64,000 nucleotides of DNA from Candidatus Sulfotelmatobacter sp. (GCA_025462865.1 JAOAPI010000151.1:62001-126000); one strand, 5' to 3'; counted from the first letter of the stretch, positions 44,041 through 53,748 are shown. Notes: generated from the letters alone by a model not told the origin. A program made the numbers and translations.

Positions 44041-45284
44041 GGCTGTGACAGCAACGCCGCAGTTTTCTCGGGGCGCTGCCCGTCGCGAAAGTTCGCCGCG
44101 GCTTCACGAAGCACGTCCGCAAAACGGCGTGCGATCTGCGACCAATCGTAGCGTGCCGCTCGCGCTGCCGCCGCTTGTTCGTAGCTTCGGCGCAGCTCCG
44201 GGTCACGCAGCAGTCGTATGATGCTGTCGGCAAATAGTCGCGCATCGTCGGCGATCAGCAAATCTCGTCCGTTCGTGACGTCGAGCCCTTCCGCGCCAAT
44301 GGAGGTGGAAACGATTGCCTTTCCCAGCGCCATCGCTTCGAAAATCTTGAGCCGAGTGCCGCCCCCGGCGCGCAGAGGAACGATGACCACCGTGGCGCTG
44401 CGCAAGTGATTGATGACGGAAGGCACCGTTCCGGTTACGTCGACCGAGGCCGATGCCAGCCGCCGCACTCGCGCGTTCGGATTTCGACCGACGATTTGAA
44501 ATCTGGCGTCCGGGTAGTCCGCCAGAACCAACGGCCATATCTCGTTGCAAAAATATTCCATGGCGTCGATGTTGGGTTCCCAATCCATGGATCCCGTGAA
44601 CACAACCAGGGGCGGGATACCCGGGGCCGACGGCTCTACTTTATATTGCTCCGTGTCCACACCCGTAGGGACAACTGTGATTGGACAGTGGGGAGACAAC
44701 TTGACCATGATCTCGCGATCGTTTTCAGAAACCGCAATGATGTGCTGAAACCGCTGCAGCGACCTGGCCTCGTAGCGCTCCATCTTTCGAGCTTCGATTC
44801 CGTAAGAAAGCTTTCGGAGAGGATTTGTTTCCGTGGTGGCCATGCGCCGCCACAGCATGGTTTCCACGTTGTGCTGAAAGAGAACTGTAGGAATCGGCGA
44901 ATGGCTGGGAAAATTCAACGACGCGGAGAGAAAATCGCATACCGCCACATCCAGAGTGCCCGCGCTCAGCCAGTGTTTCACGGCTGTGCGTATCTTGTGA
45001 TGAGAGAACTTTTTTACGGCATATGGAGCGGGTGAAGGAAGCCGAAACACGTAGTCGAAAGATTGAGCCAAACTGCCGTTGGGCCCGTTGATGTGCAGGG
45101 GATGGGCTCCCGGAAACTGCTGCTTGATCTCCGCTTCGTAGATTGGATCCTGGGCGCCGCTGTAGTAGGAGAGAAAAACGATCTCGTGCTCTCGCGCGAG
45201 GTGTCGAAGTATGTTGAAGGAACGAATCTTGCCCCCGGTGTCGACCGGCAAGATTTTTCCCGCCTTGACCCAGAGTATTTTCAT
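44037..45284 (-). CDS. Glycosyltransferase family 4, exosortase-locus type
   Basis: A 415-residue GT-B glycosyltransferase. It starts MKILWVKAGKILPVDTGGKIR, split across the glycine loop of GT4 enzymes, and has HNVETMLWRRM, VVFTGSMDWEPNIDAMEYF and the donor-site region VPLRAGGGTRLKIFEAMALG where E-x7-E is partly replaced by the Arg/Gly form common in this subgroup. It resembles sugar transferases regularly found in exosortase (EpsH) loci. It lies between the AlgD-like gene (nine bases upstream) and the ATP-grasp gene, with which it overlaps. Confidence 0.88.
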   Translation of the reverse strand: MKILWVKAGKILPVDTGGKIRSFNILRHLAREHEIVFLSYYSGAQDPIYEAEIKQQFPGAHPLHINGPNGSLAQSFDYVFRLPSPAPYAVKKFSHHKIRTAVKHWLSAGTLDVAVCDFLSASLNFPSHSPIPTVLFQHNVETMLWRRMATTETNPLRKLSYGIEARKMERYEARSLQRFQHIIAVSENDREIMVKLSPHCPITVVPTGVDTEQYKVEPSAPGIPPLVVFTGSMDWEPNIDAMEYFCNEIWPLVLADYPDARFQIVGRNPNARVRRLASASVDVTGTVPSVINHLRSATVVIVPLRAGGGTRLKIFEAMALGKAIVSTSIGAEGLDVTNGRDLLIADDARLFADSIIRLLRDPELRRSYEQAAAARAARYDWSQIARRFADVLREAAANFRDGQRPEKTAALLSQP

Positions 45285-45293
45285 GCCAGTTGA

Positions 45294-46619
45294 CTACCAG
45301 CACATCCCTTCATACGGCATGTTGGGGGCTGGACGACGCGATTTCTCAAGATTCACCAGGTCCACCACGAAGTGACTTGGACGAAGATGCGAGATCAGGG
45401 TTTCCCGGCTGATTCCGCGCGTTCCGATTACCACCACTTCCGCCTGCCCAAGTACTTCTTCCAGGCTGGAACTGAGGAGTTGGCCGATATGGGGAATCAC
45501 TTCTTCAATGTATTGCCGGTTCGACCCGATCAGTCGTCCCAAAGACACGTTATCATCCCAAATTTTCAGCGAACAACCTTCGCCGATTAAGCGCTTAACC
45601 AGTTGCACTTGCGGACTCTCGCGCAAATCGTCGGTGGCTGCCTTAAAACTCAATCCCAGCATGGCGATCTTTTTCTTGCCAGTGTTGAGGACAAGTTCGA
45701 GCGCACGATCTAAATGCGCTTCGTTGCTGGGCAGAATGGATTGAAAAAGAGGTAATTCGAGATCGAGTTCTCTGGTGCGGTAGTTCAGGGCGCGAACGTC
45801 TTTCGGCAGGCACGAACCACCGAATGCAAAACCCGGCTTAAGATAGCTCGGCGAGATGTTCAACTTGGTGTCGGCGGAGAAAATTTCGATTACCGCTTCT
45901 GCGTCTACCCCCAGTTCCTTCGCCATCGTGCCGACTTCGTTGGCAAATGAGATCTTCACTGCATGCCACGCGTTGCAGACGTACTTCACCATTTCGGCGG
46001 AGCGGAATGAGGTTTCGAAAACTTGCCCCGGCAGGTTGGCATACACCTGCCGGAGCATGTGACTGTGTTCCGAATCCGCCGCGCCGATGACAGTAATTGC
46101 GGGCTGTAGAAAGTCCGCCACCGCCGTACCTTCGCGCATGAATTCCGGGTTTACGCAGACCCCAAAATCTTTGCCCATCTTTTTGCCGCTAGCTTTTTCC
46201 AAAGTTGGAACGACAAGAGTCTCGGCGGTACCCGGAAGCACCGTGCTGCGCAATACCACCAGATGAAAGCTGTCTTTTTTTCGGAGGGCTTCACCAATTT
46301 CCTGGCAGACGGGTCCAATATGGCCTAAATCCAGCTTGCCGTTACGCATGCTTGGAGTTCCCACGCAGAGAAATGAGATCTCAGTATCGAGGACAGCCTT
46401 TTTAGCGTCGCTGGTGGCATCCAGCCTGGAGGCCTGCCGCGAATCTGAGATCAAATCCGCAACACCAGGCTCAACAATGGGGCTGCGACCCGTTTTTAGG
46501 GCCTCTACCTTGGCAGCGCTAAGGTCGACCCCAATCACGCGATTGCCTTGATGCGCCAGGCACGCAGCCGTCACTGTTCCTACATAACCCAACCCAAAAA
46601 TGCTGATTGCCCGGCTCAT
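45294..46619 (-). CDS. algD: GDP-mannose 6-dehydrogenase-like nucleotide-sugar dehydrogenase
   Basis: A 441-residue NAD-dependent dehydrogenase that oxidises a nucleotide sugar twice to the uronic acid. The Rossmann motif is SIFGLGYVGTVTAACLA; ILRSTVLPGT-like VVLRSTVLPGTAE, CVNPEFMREGTAVADF and the catalytic Cys270 in FAFGGSCLPKDVRAL are all present. The phrase NAWHAVKISFANEVG points to the GDP-mannose rather than the UDP-glucose branch. Its product, GDP-mannuronate, would make the polymer acidic and suits the heparinase-type lyase downstream. ATG 46619 is used; the open frame extends 43 residues upstream without conserved sequence. Confidence 0.87.
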   Translation of the reverse strand: MSRAISIFGLGYVGTVTAACLAHQGNRVIGVDLSAAKVEALKTGRSPIVEPGVADLISDSRQASRLDATSDAKKAVLDTEISFLCVGTPSMRNGKLDLGHIGPVCQEIGEALRKKDSFHLVVLRSTVLPGTAETLVVPTLEKASGKKMGKDFGVCVNPEFMREGTAVADFLQPAITVIGAADSEHSHMLRQVYANLPGQVFETSFRSAEMVKYVCNAWHAVKISFANEVGTMAKELGVDAEAVIEIFSADTKLNISPSYLKPGFAFGGSCLPKDVRALNYRTRELDLELPLFQSILPSNEAHLDRALELVLNTGKKKIAMLGLSFKAATDDLRESPQVQLVKRLIGEGCSLKIWDDNVSLGRLIGSNRQYIEEVIPHIGQLLSSSLEEVLGQAEVVVIGTRGISRETLISHLRPSHFVVDLVNLEKSRRPAPNMPYEGMCW

Positions 46620-46710
46620 TTTCGCAGTCTTTCCCCTTCCCCCGCGTTCCAGAGTCAACGATAGTCGAGTGTGCAACTTCCGGCAATTGCCACGCTGTGT
46701 AACCGGAACG

Positions 46711-47412
46711 TCAAGGATTGGCCGGCAATGTTTGCTCACTGGAAGCACGAGACGGAAACATCGAGGTCATCAAATTTCTGACGCAGATCTCCAGCTGCCG
46801 GGCACATGCGTCCGTGGTTTCAAGATCAGCCATATAGGGATCCGCAATCTCCCGGCCGATCCAGGGAGCCTCTCCATACGCGCTGAGCATAAAGATTTTC
46901 TCCTGGGATTCTGGATAGAGCGTGAGCAGTTCGGCCTTATTTTGAAAGTCCATGGCAAAGATGCAGTCTGACAAAGCGACCATGTCTGACGTCAGCAATC
47001 GGGCGCGATGCTCTGCCATCGAAAGACCCAGATTCGCAGACGCCTCTTGCGCCCAAGGATGGGCTTCGCGGCCGGGATTCGCGTGCAGGCCTGCCGATAC
47101 AACTTGAACTTCATTTTGCCGCCCGGCTTCGGTGAGCGCGCGCTTCATCAAGGACTCCGCCATCGCGCTGCGCATGATATTGCCAAAGCATACAAAGAGA
47201 AGTGATCTCACCGGAGCTGGCGCCCGGCGCTGGTTAGGCTCGCGAATTCCGAGCGCATCGAGCAAACACAATTTCGCATAAGTGCCACCGGCTTGGACTC
47301 CTAGATTTGAGACCAGACTGCGCTGTTTTAGCAGAAAATCGGGGACGTATTTGCGCAGGATCTCCTTTGCCGACGTCGCATTCGCCTGCTCTGGACCCGG
47401 CCTCACCCGCAT
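46711..47412 (-). CDS. Low-molecular-weight protein tyrosine phosphatase with N-terminal extension
   Basis: A 233-residue protein, longer than the usual 150. The C-terminal part is a low-Mr tyrosine phosphatase: the P-loop C-x5-R-S is Cys75 to Arg81 (LLFVCFGNIMRSAMAE), with Met where most have Cys, and the general acid is Asp191 (IADPYMAD). The first 68 residues are basic and hydrophobic (RKYVPDFLLKQRSLVSNLG) and not part of the phosphatase fold; they may bind membrane or partner. It probably dephosphorylates the CpsD-like kinase encoded 20 kb away. Its gene leads the leftward polysaccharide unit. Confidence 0.85.
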   Translation of the reverse strand: MRVRPGPEQANATSAKEILRKYVPDFLLKQRSLVSNLGVQAGGTYAKLCLLDALGIREPNQRRAPAPVRSLLFVCFGNIMRSAMAESLMKRALTEAGRQNEVQVVSAGLHANPGREAHPWAQEASANLGLSMAEHRARLLTSDMVALSDCIFAMDFQNKAELLTLYPESQEKIFMLSAYGEAPWIGREIADPYMADLETTDACARQLEICVRNLMTSMFPSRASSEQTLPANP

Positions 47413-47574
47413 AGCCCTCGGTGGAAAAACGACCGTGTCGGCTCGGCCAGCTCAGAATTGTATTCGGAGCGCTGAAGACTGCATTGAAATGCACCACAAC
47501 AGCAGGGAATTGCTATCATCACATGGTCCCCGTATGGCTGCCGTTGAAGCATACAGAAGGTGCAGACTCACTCA

Positions 47575-48627
47575 ATGTTGAGGCAATTGCGGCGCGCAGC
47601 CCTGACTATTCTAAAGAGAAGCGGCTCGTTTGAGCTGGTTAAAAACAGCAACTGGCGCCAGCAAAAGCTATTGATTTTATGCTATCACGGGGTTTCTGTG
47701 GAGGATGAAGACCAGTGGCGGCCTTACCTCTACATGACCGCAGAGCAACTGGACCGGCGTTTGAACATTCTTAGAGACGGCCGCTATGCGGTCCTGCCTT
47801 TGGCGGAAGCCCTGCAACGCCTTTACCGGAAAGACCTGCCGCCGCGGAGCGTCGCCCTGACCTTTGACGACGGCGGTTACGATTTTTATAAACGAGCCTG
47901 GCCGGCGCTAAAGCAGTATGACTTTCCCGCGACCGTTTACTTAACTACGTATTACAGTGCGGCGCAACGTCCCATATTCAATTTGATTGTCTCTTACCTG
48001 CTGTGGAAGGGGCAATACGCGGCGAGAGTTGACCTAGCTGAGTATGGAATTGATTTTCCAACGGACTTGCGTTCCGGAGAGTCTCGAGAGCAGATCGTCA
48101 GCCGGATGTTGGAATGGACGGAGCGCCGAAGTCTAAGCGGGAAAGAAAAAGATCAAACTGCCGCCTCATTAGCCTCGAGACTAGGAATCGACTACGAGAC
48201 ACTGTGCCGGAAACGTATTCTGCAAATCATGAATTCAAACGAGGTGAAGCAACTCACCTCCGAGGGCGTCGATTTTCAACTACACACTCACCGTCACCGA
48301 ACCCCTGCGACAGAAGAACTATTCCGGCGGGAAATTCGGGATAACCGGGAGTGGATCATAAACCTGATCGGAGGCGGAAGAGAGCATTTTTGCTATCCCA
48401 GCGGCGCCTACCGGCCGGAATTTCTGAGCTGGCTGGCCAAGGAGAAAGTCGTTTCCGCTACGACTTGCGACACCGGGCTCGCGACGCATGCCAGCAATCC
48501 TCTACTGTTGCCGCGGCTGATCGATACCAGCATGCGGACAGATCTCGAATTCGAAAGCTGGCTCAGCGGAGTCGGCCATTTTCTTTCGAGGCGAAGTCCC
48601 GGAGCCTTTGCCTACGTGGCCGACTGA
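47575..48627 (+). CDS. Polysaccharide deacetylase family protein (second)
   Basis: A 350-residue CE4-type protein. LILCYHGVS opens the domain, motif 1 is ALTFDDGGYDFY (TFDDG at 96-100), motif 2 HTHRHRTP lies near residue 233 and motif 3 is HFCYPSGAYRPEF. A helical insert of about 90 residues between motifs 1 and 2 distinguishes it from the 42-kb deacetylase. ATG 47575 is used; GTG 47560 in frame would add five residues. It is transcribed away from the phosphatase gene, with which it shares a 160-bp divergent control region, and stands alone on the plus strand. Confidence 0.85.
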   Translation: MLRQLRRAALTILKRSGSFELVKNSNWRQQKLLILCYHGVSVEDEDQWRPYLYMTAEQLDRRLNILRDGRYAVLPLAEALQRLYRKDLPPRSVALTFDDGGYDFYKRAWPALKQYDFPATVYLTTYYSAAQRPIFNLIVSYLLWKGQYAARVDLAEYGIDFPTDLRSGESREQIVSRMLEWTERRSLSGKEKDQTAASLASRLGIDYETLCRKRILQIMNSNEVKQLTSEGVDFQLHTHRHRTPATEELFRREIRDNREWIINLIGGGREHFCYPSGAYRPEFLSWLAKEKVVSATTCDTGLATHASNPLLLPRLIDTSMRTDLEFESWLSGVGHFLSRRSPGAFAYVAD

Positions 48628-48665
48628 AATTCGGACCCCGGAGCGGCCGATGATCGTGTGCTTAC

Positions 48666-49403
48666 TTATTTTGTAATCTGATAATAAATGCGGTGCCCCA
48701 GAATGCGATTGAGCAGGGGGGTATAGGAAATTTTTTCCAGTGGCATGAAAATGCTTGGCGCTTTATAAAATACCCGCCACACGATTGGAAACACCGCGCT
48801 TCGCACTTTCACGATTCGGCAACCATCACCAATCACATACCGCGCTTCCCACGGTAACGTTCCTCGTTCATCCCGAAAAAACCTTTTGAACAGGCCCACC
48901 ACGCCAAGGCCGTTGAGTGCGTTATCGAACTCCAGCACAATTGTTCCGCCGGGCTTCGTCACGCGTTTCATTTCCGCGATCATCTCACGTTGGGTTTCGA
49001 GGGAAAATAGATGCAAGAAGTTGAGTGTAATCACGACGTCAAAAGAGTTACTGGCAAACGGAAGTTGTTGAGCGTAGGAATTAGCCAGCGACCAACTGGG
49101 GGTCGTGCTTAGCTTGCGCGCTGTGACGCCGAGCATGTCCTTAGAGGCGTCACATCCAACGGCAAATTTCGATTCCGGTGCGAGTTCGACAAGGCCGCGG
49201 CCAGAGCCACAACCCACGTCGAGAATGCGTTTGCCTTTCAGCGAACCGATAAGATCTCGGTACGCCCTCGACATTACGGTCTGCCGGTATTCCGCTGGAG
49301 CACCGGTGTAACGGTGATCGTAGGTGGCGACGTCACGGTATCCCTCCGCCCCAACCTCGTAATCCACCACCTCGAGATTCGGCTTTTCACCGACGTCTAC
49401 CAT
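48666..49403 (-). CDS. Class I SAM-dependent methyltransferase
   Basis: A 245-residue methyltransferase. The SAM-binding motif I is RILDVGCGSGRGLVEL, followed by AVGCDASKDML and motif IV-like FDVVITLNFLHLFS; MKRVTKPGGTIVLEF is motif V/VI. The C-terminal 70 residues are the variable substrate part and hydrophobic near the end. Target unknown; a sugar or lipid-linked intermediate would fit the locus. ATG 49403 has GGAG and AAGAG upstream; the open frame continues 27 residues further but overlaps the preceding gene. Confidence 0.85.
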   Translation of the reverse strand: MVDVGEKPNLEVVDYEVGAEGYRDVATYDHRYTGAPAEYRQTVMSRAYRDLIGSLKGKRILDVGCGSGRGLVELAPESKFAVGCDASKDMLGVTARKLSTTPSWSLANSYAQQLPFASNSFDVVITLNFLHLFSLETQREMIAEMKRVTKPGGTIVLEFDNALNGLGVVGLFKRFFRDERGTLPWEARYVIGDGCRIVKVRSAVFPIVWRVFYKAPSIFMPLEKISYTPLLNRILGHRIYYQITK

Positions 49404-49464
49404 GCGCTCTTTTCTCCGGAACCTAATTGAACTGTTTGGGGAATGACGGCTGATCTTGACGATA

Positions 49465-50460
49465 TCAAACTGAACTCGATCCAACCAACTGCTTTAGACG
49501 AGTGCTTAGCATCCAAATGTTGCCCACCCGACTCCAGTGCTTTGAAAAGGATACCCCGTCAGAAAGGATGCGCACAGCACCTTTTAGCGTGAATGCGCTC
49601 AGAAGGGCCTGATCGATCGTGTAGTCGCCCACGTATCCGGCAAGAAAACCGTCGCGAGCAGCGTTCAGCGCCCGTGGTGAGTAGGGAACTCGTGCCCCCA
49701 GGACCAAGAGATAGCCAAGAAACATCCCCAAGTCTTCGTAGACAGGCTCTCGTTCCGTGAACCCCTCGAAATCCACAACCCCCACCCCAGCCCTCTCCAC
49801 CAGGATGTTCTGAGGTATAAAGTCACCGTGTTTGGCTGCTGCTGGTACGAACTTACCATCGAAACCGGCAGAGCCTTGCGACGCGCTCTGCAGTATGTCG
49901 CGCGTGACAGCGGCCGTAAATCCTTTTTGTTGCAATTTCGCCAGCCGAAATTCGAGATCGGCGAGAAAAGCCTCGATACTGAATGCAACGGGTTCTGCTC
50001 TGGTTGCACTTTGAAAGTTCCGCAACCAATCTCCAACGCGTTGAGCCGGTCCACGAAGCCGGCTTGTGCGAAATGGACCGGCAAGGCGATTTGCATATTT
50101 TTTCAGGACGTTTGTAAGCGGGTCTCCATCAACTTTGCTGGTGACGAGAAGTCCTGATTTTGGAATGGCCAACAAAGGTTCCGGAATGGTTTGCGCCAAA
50201 GGGGGTTCCAGAATCTCTTTGAGGCGCTTTAAGTTGGAATATTCGCTAAGCGTCGCTCGCTCGGCCCAGGGACCCGCGAACTGTCGCTTGATAATGATCG
50301 ACTTCCGCACCTCGCTGGAACCGAACTCATATTCGAGTAAATGAGAGTGCCGAGCGGAAACTTTTCTGGAAAACGTCAGAGTACCACCCGCGAAAGCGGG
50401 CTGTGACAGAATTTCTCTCTCGATTTCAAGGCAGAGTGTTAATTCCGCTCGTGGTTGCAT
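49465..50460 (-). CDS. Aminoglycoside phosphotransferase-like small-molecule kinase
   Basis: A 331-residue protein with the APH/choline-kinase fold. The catalytic loop is KHGDFIPQNILVE, the HGD-x4-N motif, followed by the metal-binding VVDFEGF and the acidic EPVYEDLGMFLGY. N-lobe features are weak: a Lys in SIIIKRQF and a Glu in SEYSNLKRLKEI. Enzymes of this kind phosphorylate sugars, aminoglycosides or membrane-lipid headgroups; here a sugar or polyol of the polymer is more likely than an antibiotic. ATG 50460 is used, TTG 50472 being possible. It is 61 bases upstream of the methyltransferase. Confidence 0.75.
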   Translation of the reverse strand: MQPRAELTLCLEIEREILSQPAFAGGTLTFSRKVSARHSHLLEYEFGSSEVRKSIIIKRQFAGPWAERATLSEYSNLKRLKEILEPPLAQTIPEPLLAIPKSGLLVTSKVDGDPLTNVLKKYANRLAGPFRTSRLRGPAQRVGDWLRNFQSATRAEPVAFSIEAFLADLEFRLAKLQQKGFTAAVTRDILQSASQGSAGFDGKFVPAAAKHGDFIPQNILVERAGVGVVDFEGFTEREPVYEDLGMFLGYLLVLGARVPYSPRALNAARDGFLAGYVGDYTIDQALLSAFTLKGAVRILSDGVSFSKHWSRVGNIWMLSTRLKQLVGSSSV

Positions 50461-50534
50461 CCAGATCGTCAAAACAGACGATCTTACATTCTACGCTGCG
50501 TCTCTTACAGATGGCACAACAGCTCTCCGAGGTC

Positions 50535-51635
50535 CTAGGCCTGCCGGAGGTCGGTGGTGTTCTGATGTTGTTGCAGCTTCTCTGTCGGTGGAGGATCCGT
50601 TCTAATCTCAATGTGCCCCAGTTGAATCAACTTTCTGAGCGGGGTGTTCTGCCTTGCCCATCGCTTCGATTCAAACAACGAAAAATAGGTGCCCCGAAGA
50701 CGCAGCGCACGCAGGCTCCATCGTTTTGGGGATTCCACCGGATATTGCAGTTCCCTCAGGAAATCGCCAACAACGAGTTCGAAATCGGCAGCCTCTTCAG
50801 AAGACAACTTGGTCTTCCATCTTCCCACCGGATTAAACCCTTTGACCGGTTCGTCTTTGAAGGAAGAGTTGGGTTGGCTGACTGAACCAATTGCAACATT
50901 TCGAATGCGATCCGGATCGAGGTCCTGCTCAATAAATTCGCTAAGCTGCGACAATGTTCCCTGGGGATGATCTACTAAGTCTTCGAAGCGGACTTCCTGA
51001 TAGTCCAAACCTAAAGCTTTCCCTTGTTCTCGCCCTTGGCGGACCATCCATTCCCAGTACAATCCTGCAACCGCCAGATGCTCCTGTCGGTCCCATGGGA
51101 GCGGGTGCGACCAACCTTGCTTAACATAGGAAAGGGCAACGTCGCGAGCGTCGCGAATAATGTGAATGAATAGTGCGTCCGGCAGTTGTTGTTTGATCTC
51201 TTCCATGTACAGCAAATGTTCCGGCGTACAATCTGCCCAGCGCGGGACATTCTGCGTCCCGGCGATCGCTTCCATCACAAGGCGCAAGAAATCTCCCGGG
51301 CCACGACACTCTTCGATGATTGATTGCTCGATTTGCCGGGCATCAAGTCCCGATCTCCGAAATAGCATGCTTCCGAGCCAATATTGCATCAGCTGTCGTC
51401 GATCGCTTTCCGAACGCATTCCACCAAAACGCGGCGCGAGTAGATTGAAAACGTTCGATTCGGTGCGGTATACCGCGAATCCTCCCGCCGATAGCAGCAT
51501 GTGGTACAGAAGAGTGGTTCCCGATCGCGGACATCCCAGCACGAAGACGGGTGCCTTTCCTCTGTTATATCCGGCAGAGGTAATCGCACTCAGCTTGTTA
51601 TCTGAAATCTTGTTATCCAAAATTTTGACCGGCAT
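50535..51635 (-). CDS. PAPS-dependent sulfotransferase
   Basis: A 366-residue sulfotransferase. The 5'-phosphosulfate loop is VLGCPRSGTTLLYHML (residues about 32-47) and the 3'-phosphate motif is IIRDARDVALSYVKQG. The conserved ADCTPEHLLYMEEIK between them also fits. It would move sulfate from PAPS to a carbohydrate or other envelope acceptor. The genes for sulfate activation (Sat/CysC) and for PAP removal (CysQ-like) are 8-11 kb away on the same strand. ATG 51635 follows an AGG; the frame runs 43 residues upstream without conserved sequence. It heads a unit with the kinase and the methyltransferase. Confidence 0.88.
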   Translation of the reverse strand: MPVKILDNKISDNKLSAITSAGYNRGKAPVFVLGCPRSGTTLLYHMLLSAGGFAVYRTESNVFNLLAPRFGGMRSESDRRQLMQYWLGSMLFRRSGLDARQIEQSIIEECRGPGDFLRLVMEAIAGTQNVPRWADCTPEHLLYMEEIKQQLPDALFIHIIRDARDVALSYVKQGWSHPLPWDRQEHLAVAGLYWEWMVRQGREQGKALGLDYQEVRFEDLVDHPQGTLSQLSEFIEQDLDPDRIRNVAIGSVSQPNSSFKDEPVKGFNPVGRWKTKLSSEEAADFELVVGDFLRELQYPVESPKRWSLRALRLRGTYFSLFESKRWARQNTPLRKLIQLGHIEIRTDPPPTEKLQQHQNTTDLRQA

Positions 51636-51815
51636 GGGGAACCTGACCGAAGACGAGAAAAGGGCTTCAAAGCAGGGGAAAGCCCGACTTTCATTACCCG
51701 ATGAGCTTGGCCGATGAGGGTTTACGGGAGATGAACAGAAGGTAAAAAGAAGGTTAATTAACACGCAGGAAACGCTACCAGTTGCGCGAAATACCCCATC
51801 GAGGCTTATCCGCCT

Positions 51816-53627
51816 CTAATCCACGCCGGCAGTAGCTCCCAGAATCGCGTTCACGTCTGCTCCCAGGTCTTTGCCATCCGTTCCTTTGCCTCGGTAGGGA
51901 CTCGACGGTTGCAGGCGATAATCACCATTTTTCCCGCCGTTGTAATTCACGAATTTAACCGCGGCGGCCGAGGCGGGAAAGAAATTGTTGGGCGGCCACG
52001 GGCCGGCAGGCGCGCCAATAATGACGTTCGTTGAAAAGTTAGAATTGACGAAACAAGCGGTCCATGTGGTCAGAGGCGAATCGTGAAAGGCGCAATTCGC
52101 TGGGCCGCCGCCGGTGGACCATACAGGATAGGTCCCCACGCTAAAAATATTGTTCGTGAAGACCACATTCTTCATCTGCTGACTCGTTGCAACCACATCC
52201 CCGACAATCAGCAAATGCTTCGTCGGGAATGCCGTGACGTGATTGATGGTTACATTTTGCAGGAGCGGGGCTCCTGCGGTTACCGACAATTGTGCGAATT
52301 CACCATCGCCGATATATTTGACCGAATCCATATCATCGATGGTGATGTCATGGATGCTGTAGCGCTGACCGCCGCGCGCGGCCGCGCCATAGTCCGACAA
52401 TGCATTGGCAATCTGCAATCCGGCGCCAACGTGGAGGATGCTGTTATACCGGATGGTCACATCAGTAACCTGGCAAACTGAGCATTGGCTTGTCCTTCCG
52501 GGATTTTTCGGGGTAAGCACGATCGCAAAGCCCACCTGCGAGAAACCGCCCCACGTATTTTCCATGATGTTGCCTTCGACTAAGATCCGCTGGGCATTCT
52601 TAAGTTCCAGGAGATTCTTGACGATAAACGGATTTCCGTCCGCGCCGCCCACGTAACCCGGCTGACCCTTCAGCCAGCTCAAGGGCTTGAACATATGATT
52701 TCGGCTGATTTGAATATCGGCCGGGGTCGCACCGGCCCCGCCACCTCCGAGCATAAAGTTCTCTCCGGAAGCTTCGAGAAAATTGTTTACGATCTTGTAA
52801 GGGCCCATCGGATCATCGCCAAGGCCCCCGGCGATTGCTTGCGCGTCCCCGCACGAGCCTGTTCTGCTGACGCAATGGAAGTCCGTGAAAAACGAATCCA
52901 CAACAGCGACATAACGGGTCGCGCCCAACAGGATGCCCCTGACCGTCTCTGAGTGTGCGGTTCCGTGAAACCACAACCGATCGAATATCAGGTGATCCGC
53001 TTTTCCCATGAACTGGACCAGATCGTACACAGCGCCCGCGGTTTCGTTCCGAGTGAGTTCCAGCCCAATCAGCCTGTAATGATTGGCTCCCGGGGCGAAC
53101 AGCAGGGGCCCTATACTGCCCGTACCTTCTATCTTTGCCATAACATTCGTGGCAGACGCGCAAACCCACGGAGGTCGGCCAGGCAGAGATGACACTCCTG
53201 CGTAACAGGGTGTCAGCCGCAACCCTTCCTTCGGCAAAGCGGAATCGGGTGCGCTCGTACGAAGAATGATCCAATGCGAGTCATCGCAATTCTTGGCGGG
53301 AAGCACGAACTTACCTGCAAAGGTGGCCCCAGCCTGTAATTGAAGAATATCGCCGCATGCCGCGTCAGCCAGGCTTTTCTCGAGAGCCTTTGCGGATTGT
53401 ACTGTCCAAGTTTTACCTGCCGCGGGAGTGTCTCGAATAGAGCTTTTCACATATTCGCGCGGCAGCTCTGCCGGACCATCGAAATTGTTCGTATTCGGTG
53501 GTGAGGAAGAGTGATCTAAAGCGTGAAGAGCGGGCAGAATAAAGAACAAAACAACAACTTGGATAACGGCCGTGCAAATGGTGAAAAGCTTGGCCGTCAG
53601 TGTTGTTCTCTCAAGGATGATCTTCAC
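51816..53627 (-). CDS. Secreted right-handed parallel beta-helix protein (short paralogue)
   Basis: A 603-residue exported protein; the signal segment is residues about 13-36 (VVLFFILPALHAL). The mature part repeats Asn/Ile/Val-rich turns such as VEGNIMENTWGGFSQVGFAIVL and DVTIRYNSILHVGAGLQIAN, typical of pectate-lyase-like parallel beta-helices that bind or cut polysaccharides. It aligns with residues 256-818 of the next upstream protein almost throughout, and both end in GTDGKDLGADVNAIL/GADLNAIL followed by ATAGV. The catalytic type cannot be assigned. Eight cysteines suggest disulfides. Position beside the flippase and sulfotransferase genes suggests work on the exported polymer. Confidence 0.78.
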   Translation of the reverse strand: MKIILERTTLTAKLFTICTAVIQVVVLFFILPALHALDHSSSPPNTNNFDGPAELPREYVKSSIRDTPAAGKTWTVQSAKALEKSLADAACGDILQLQAGATFAGKFVLPAKNCDDSHWIILRTSAPDSALPKEGLRLTPCYAGVSSLPGRPPWVCASATNVMAKIEGTGSIGPLLFAPGANHYRLIGLELTRNETAGAVYDLVQFMGKADHLIFDRLWFHGTAHSETVRGILLGATRYVAVVDSFFTDFHCVSRTGSCGDAQAIAGGLGDDPMGPYKIVNNFLEASGENFMLGGGGAGATPADIQISRNHMFKPLSWLKGQPGYVGGADGNPFIVKNLLELKNAQRILVEGNIMENTWGGFSQVGFAIVLTPKNPGRTSQCSVCQVTDVTIRYNSILHVGAGLQIANALSDYGAAARGGQRYSIHDITIDDMDSVKYIGDGEFAQLSVTAGAPLLQNVTINHVTAFPTKHLLIVGDVVATSQQMKNVVFTNNIFSVGTYPVWSTGGGPANCAFHDSPLTTWTACFVNSNFSTNVIIGAPAGPWPPNNFFPASAAAVKFVNYNGGKNGDYRLQPSSPYRGKGTDGKDLGADVNAILGATAGVD

Positions 53628-53705
53628 GGGAGAAGTGGTTGTTGGAGTTACGATAGACCGTGCTGGGGCTGAAGAGCAAGCAGTCTTGGAAGGGTTTGAA
53701 AGTTC

Positions 53706-53731
53706 GCGGCCGCCGGAACACCGGCGGCCGC
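53706..53731. repeat. Perfect GC-rich hairpin between the two beta-helix genes
   Basis: An 11-bp perfect inverted repeat (GCGGCCGCCGG / CCGGCGGCCGC) with the loop AACA sits 18 bases after the stop codon of the upstream, longer beta-helix gene. In the direction of those genes the T-rich stretch precedes rather than follows the stem, so it is not a classic terminator. It may block 3'-exonucleases or attenuate read-through into the second paralogue. Confidence 0.6.
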
Positions 53732-53748
53732 AAGAAAAAGGCTTATCT

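Noticed and set aside
49465-50460. Aminoglycoside resistance gene
   Set aside because: Only the general APH-fold motifs are present and the gene lies in a polysaccharide locus; a sugar or lipid kinase is more likely.
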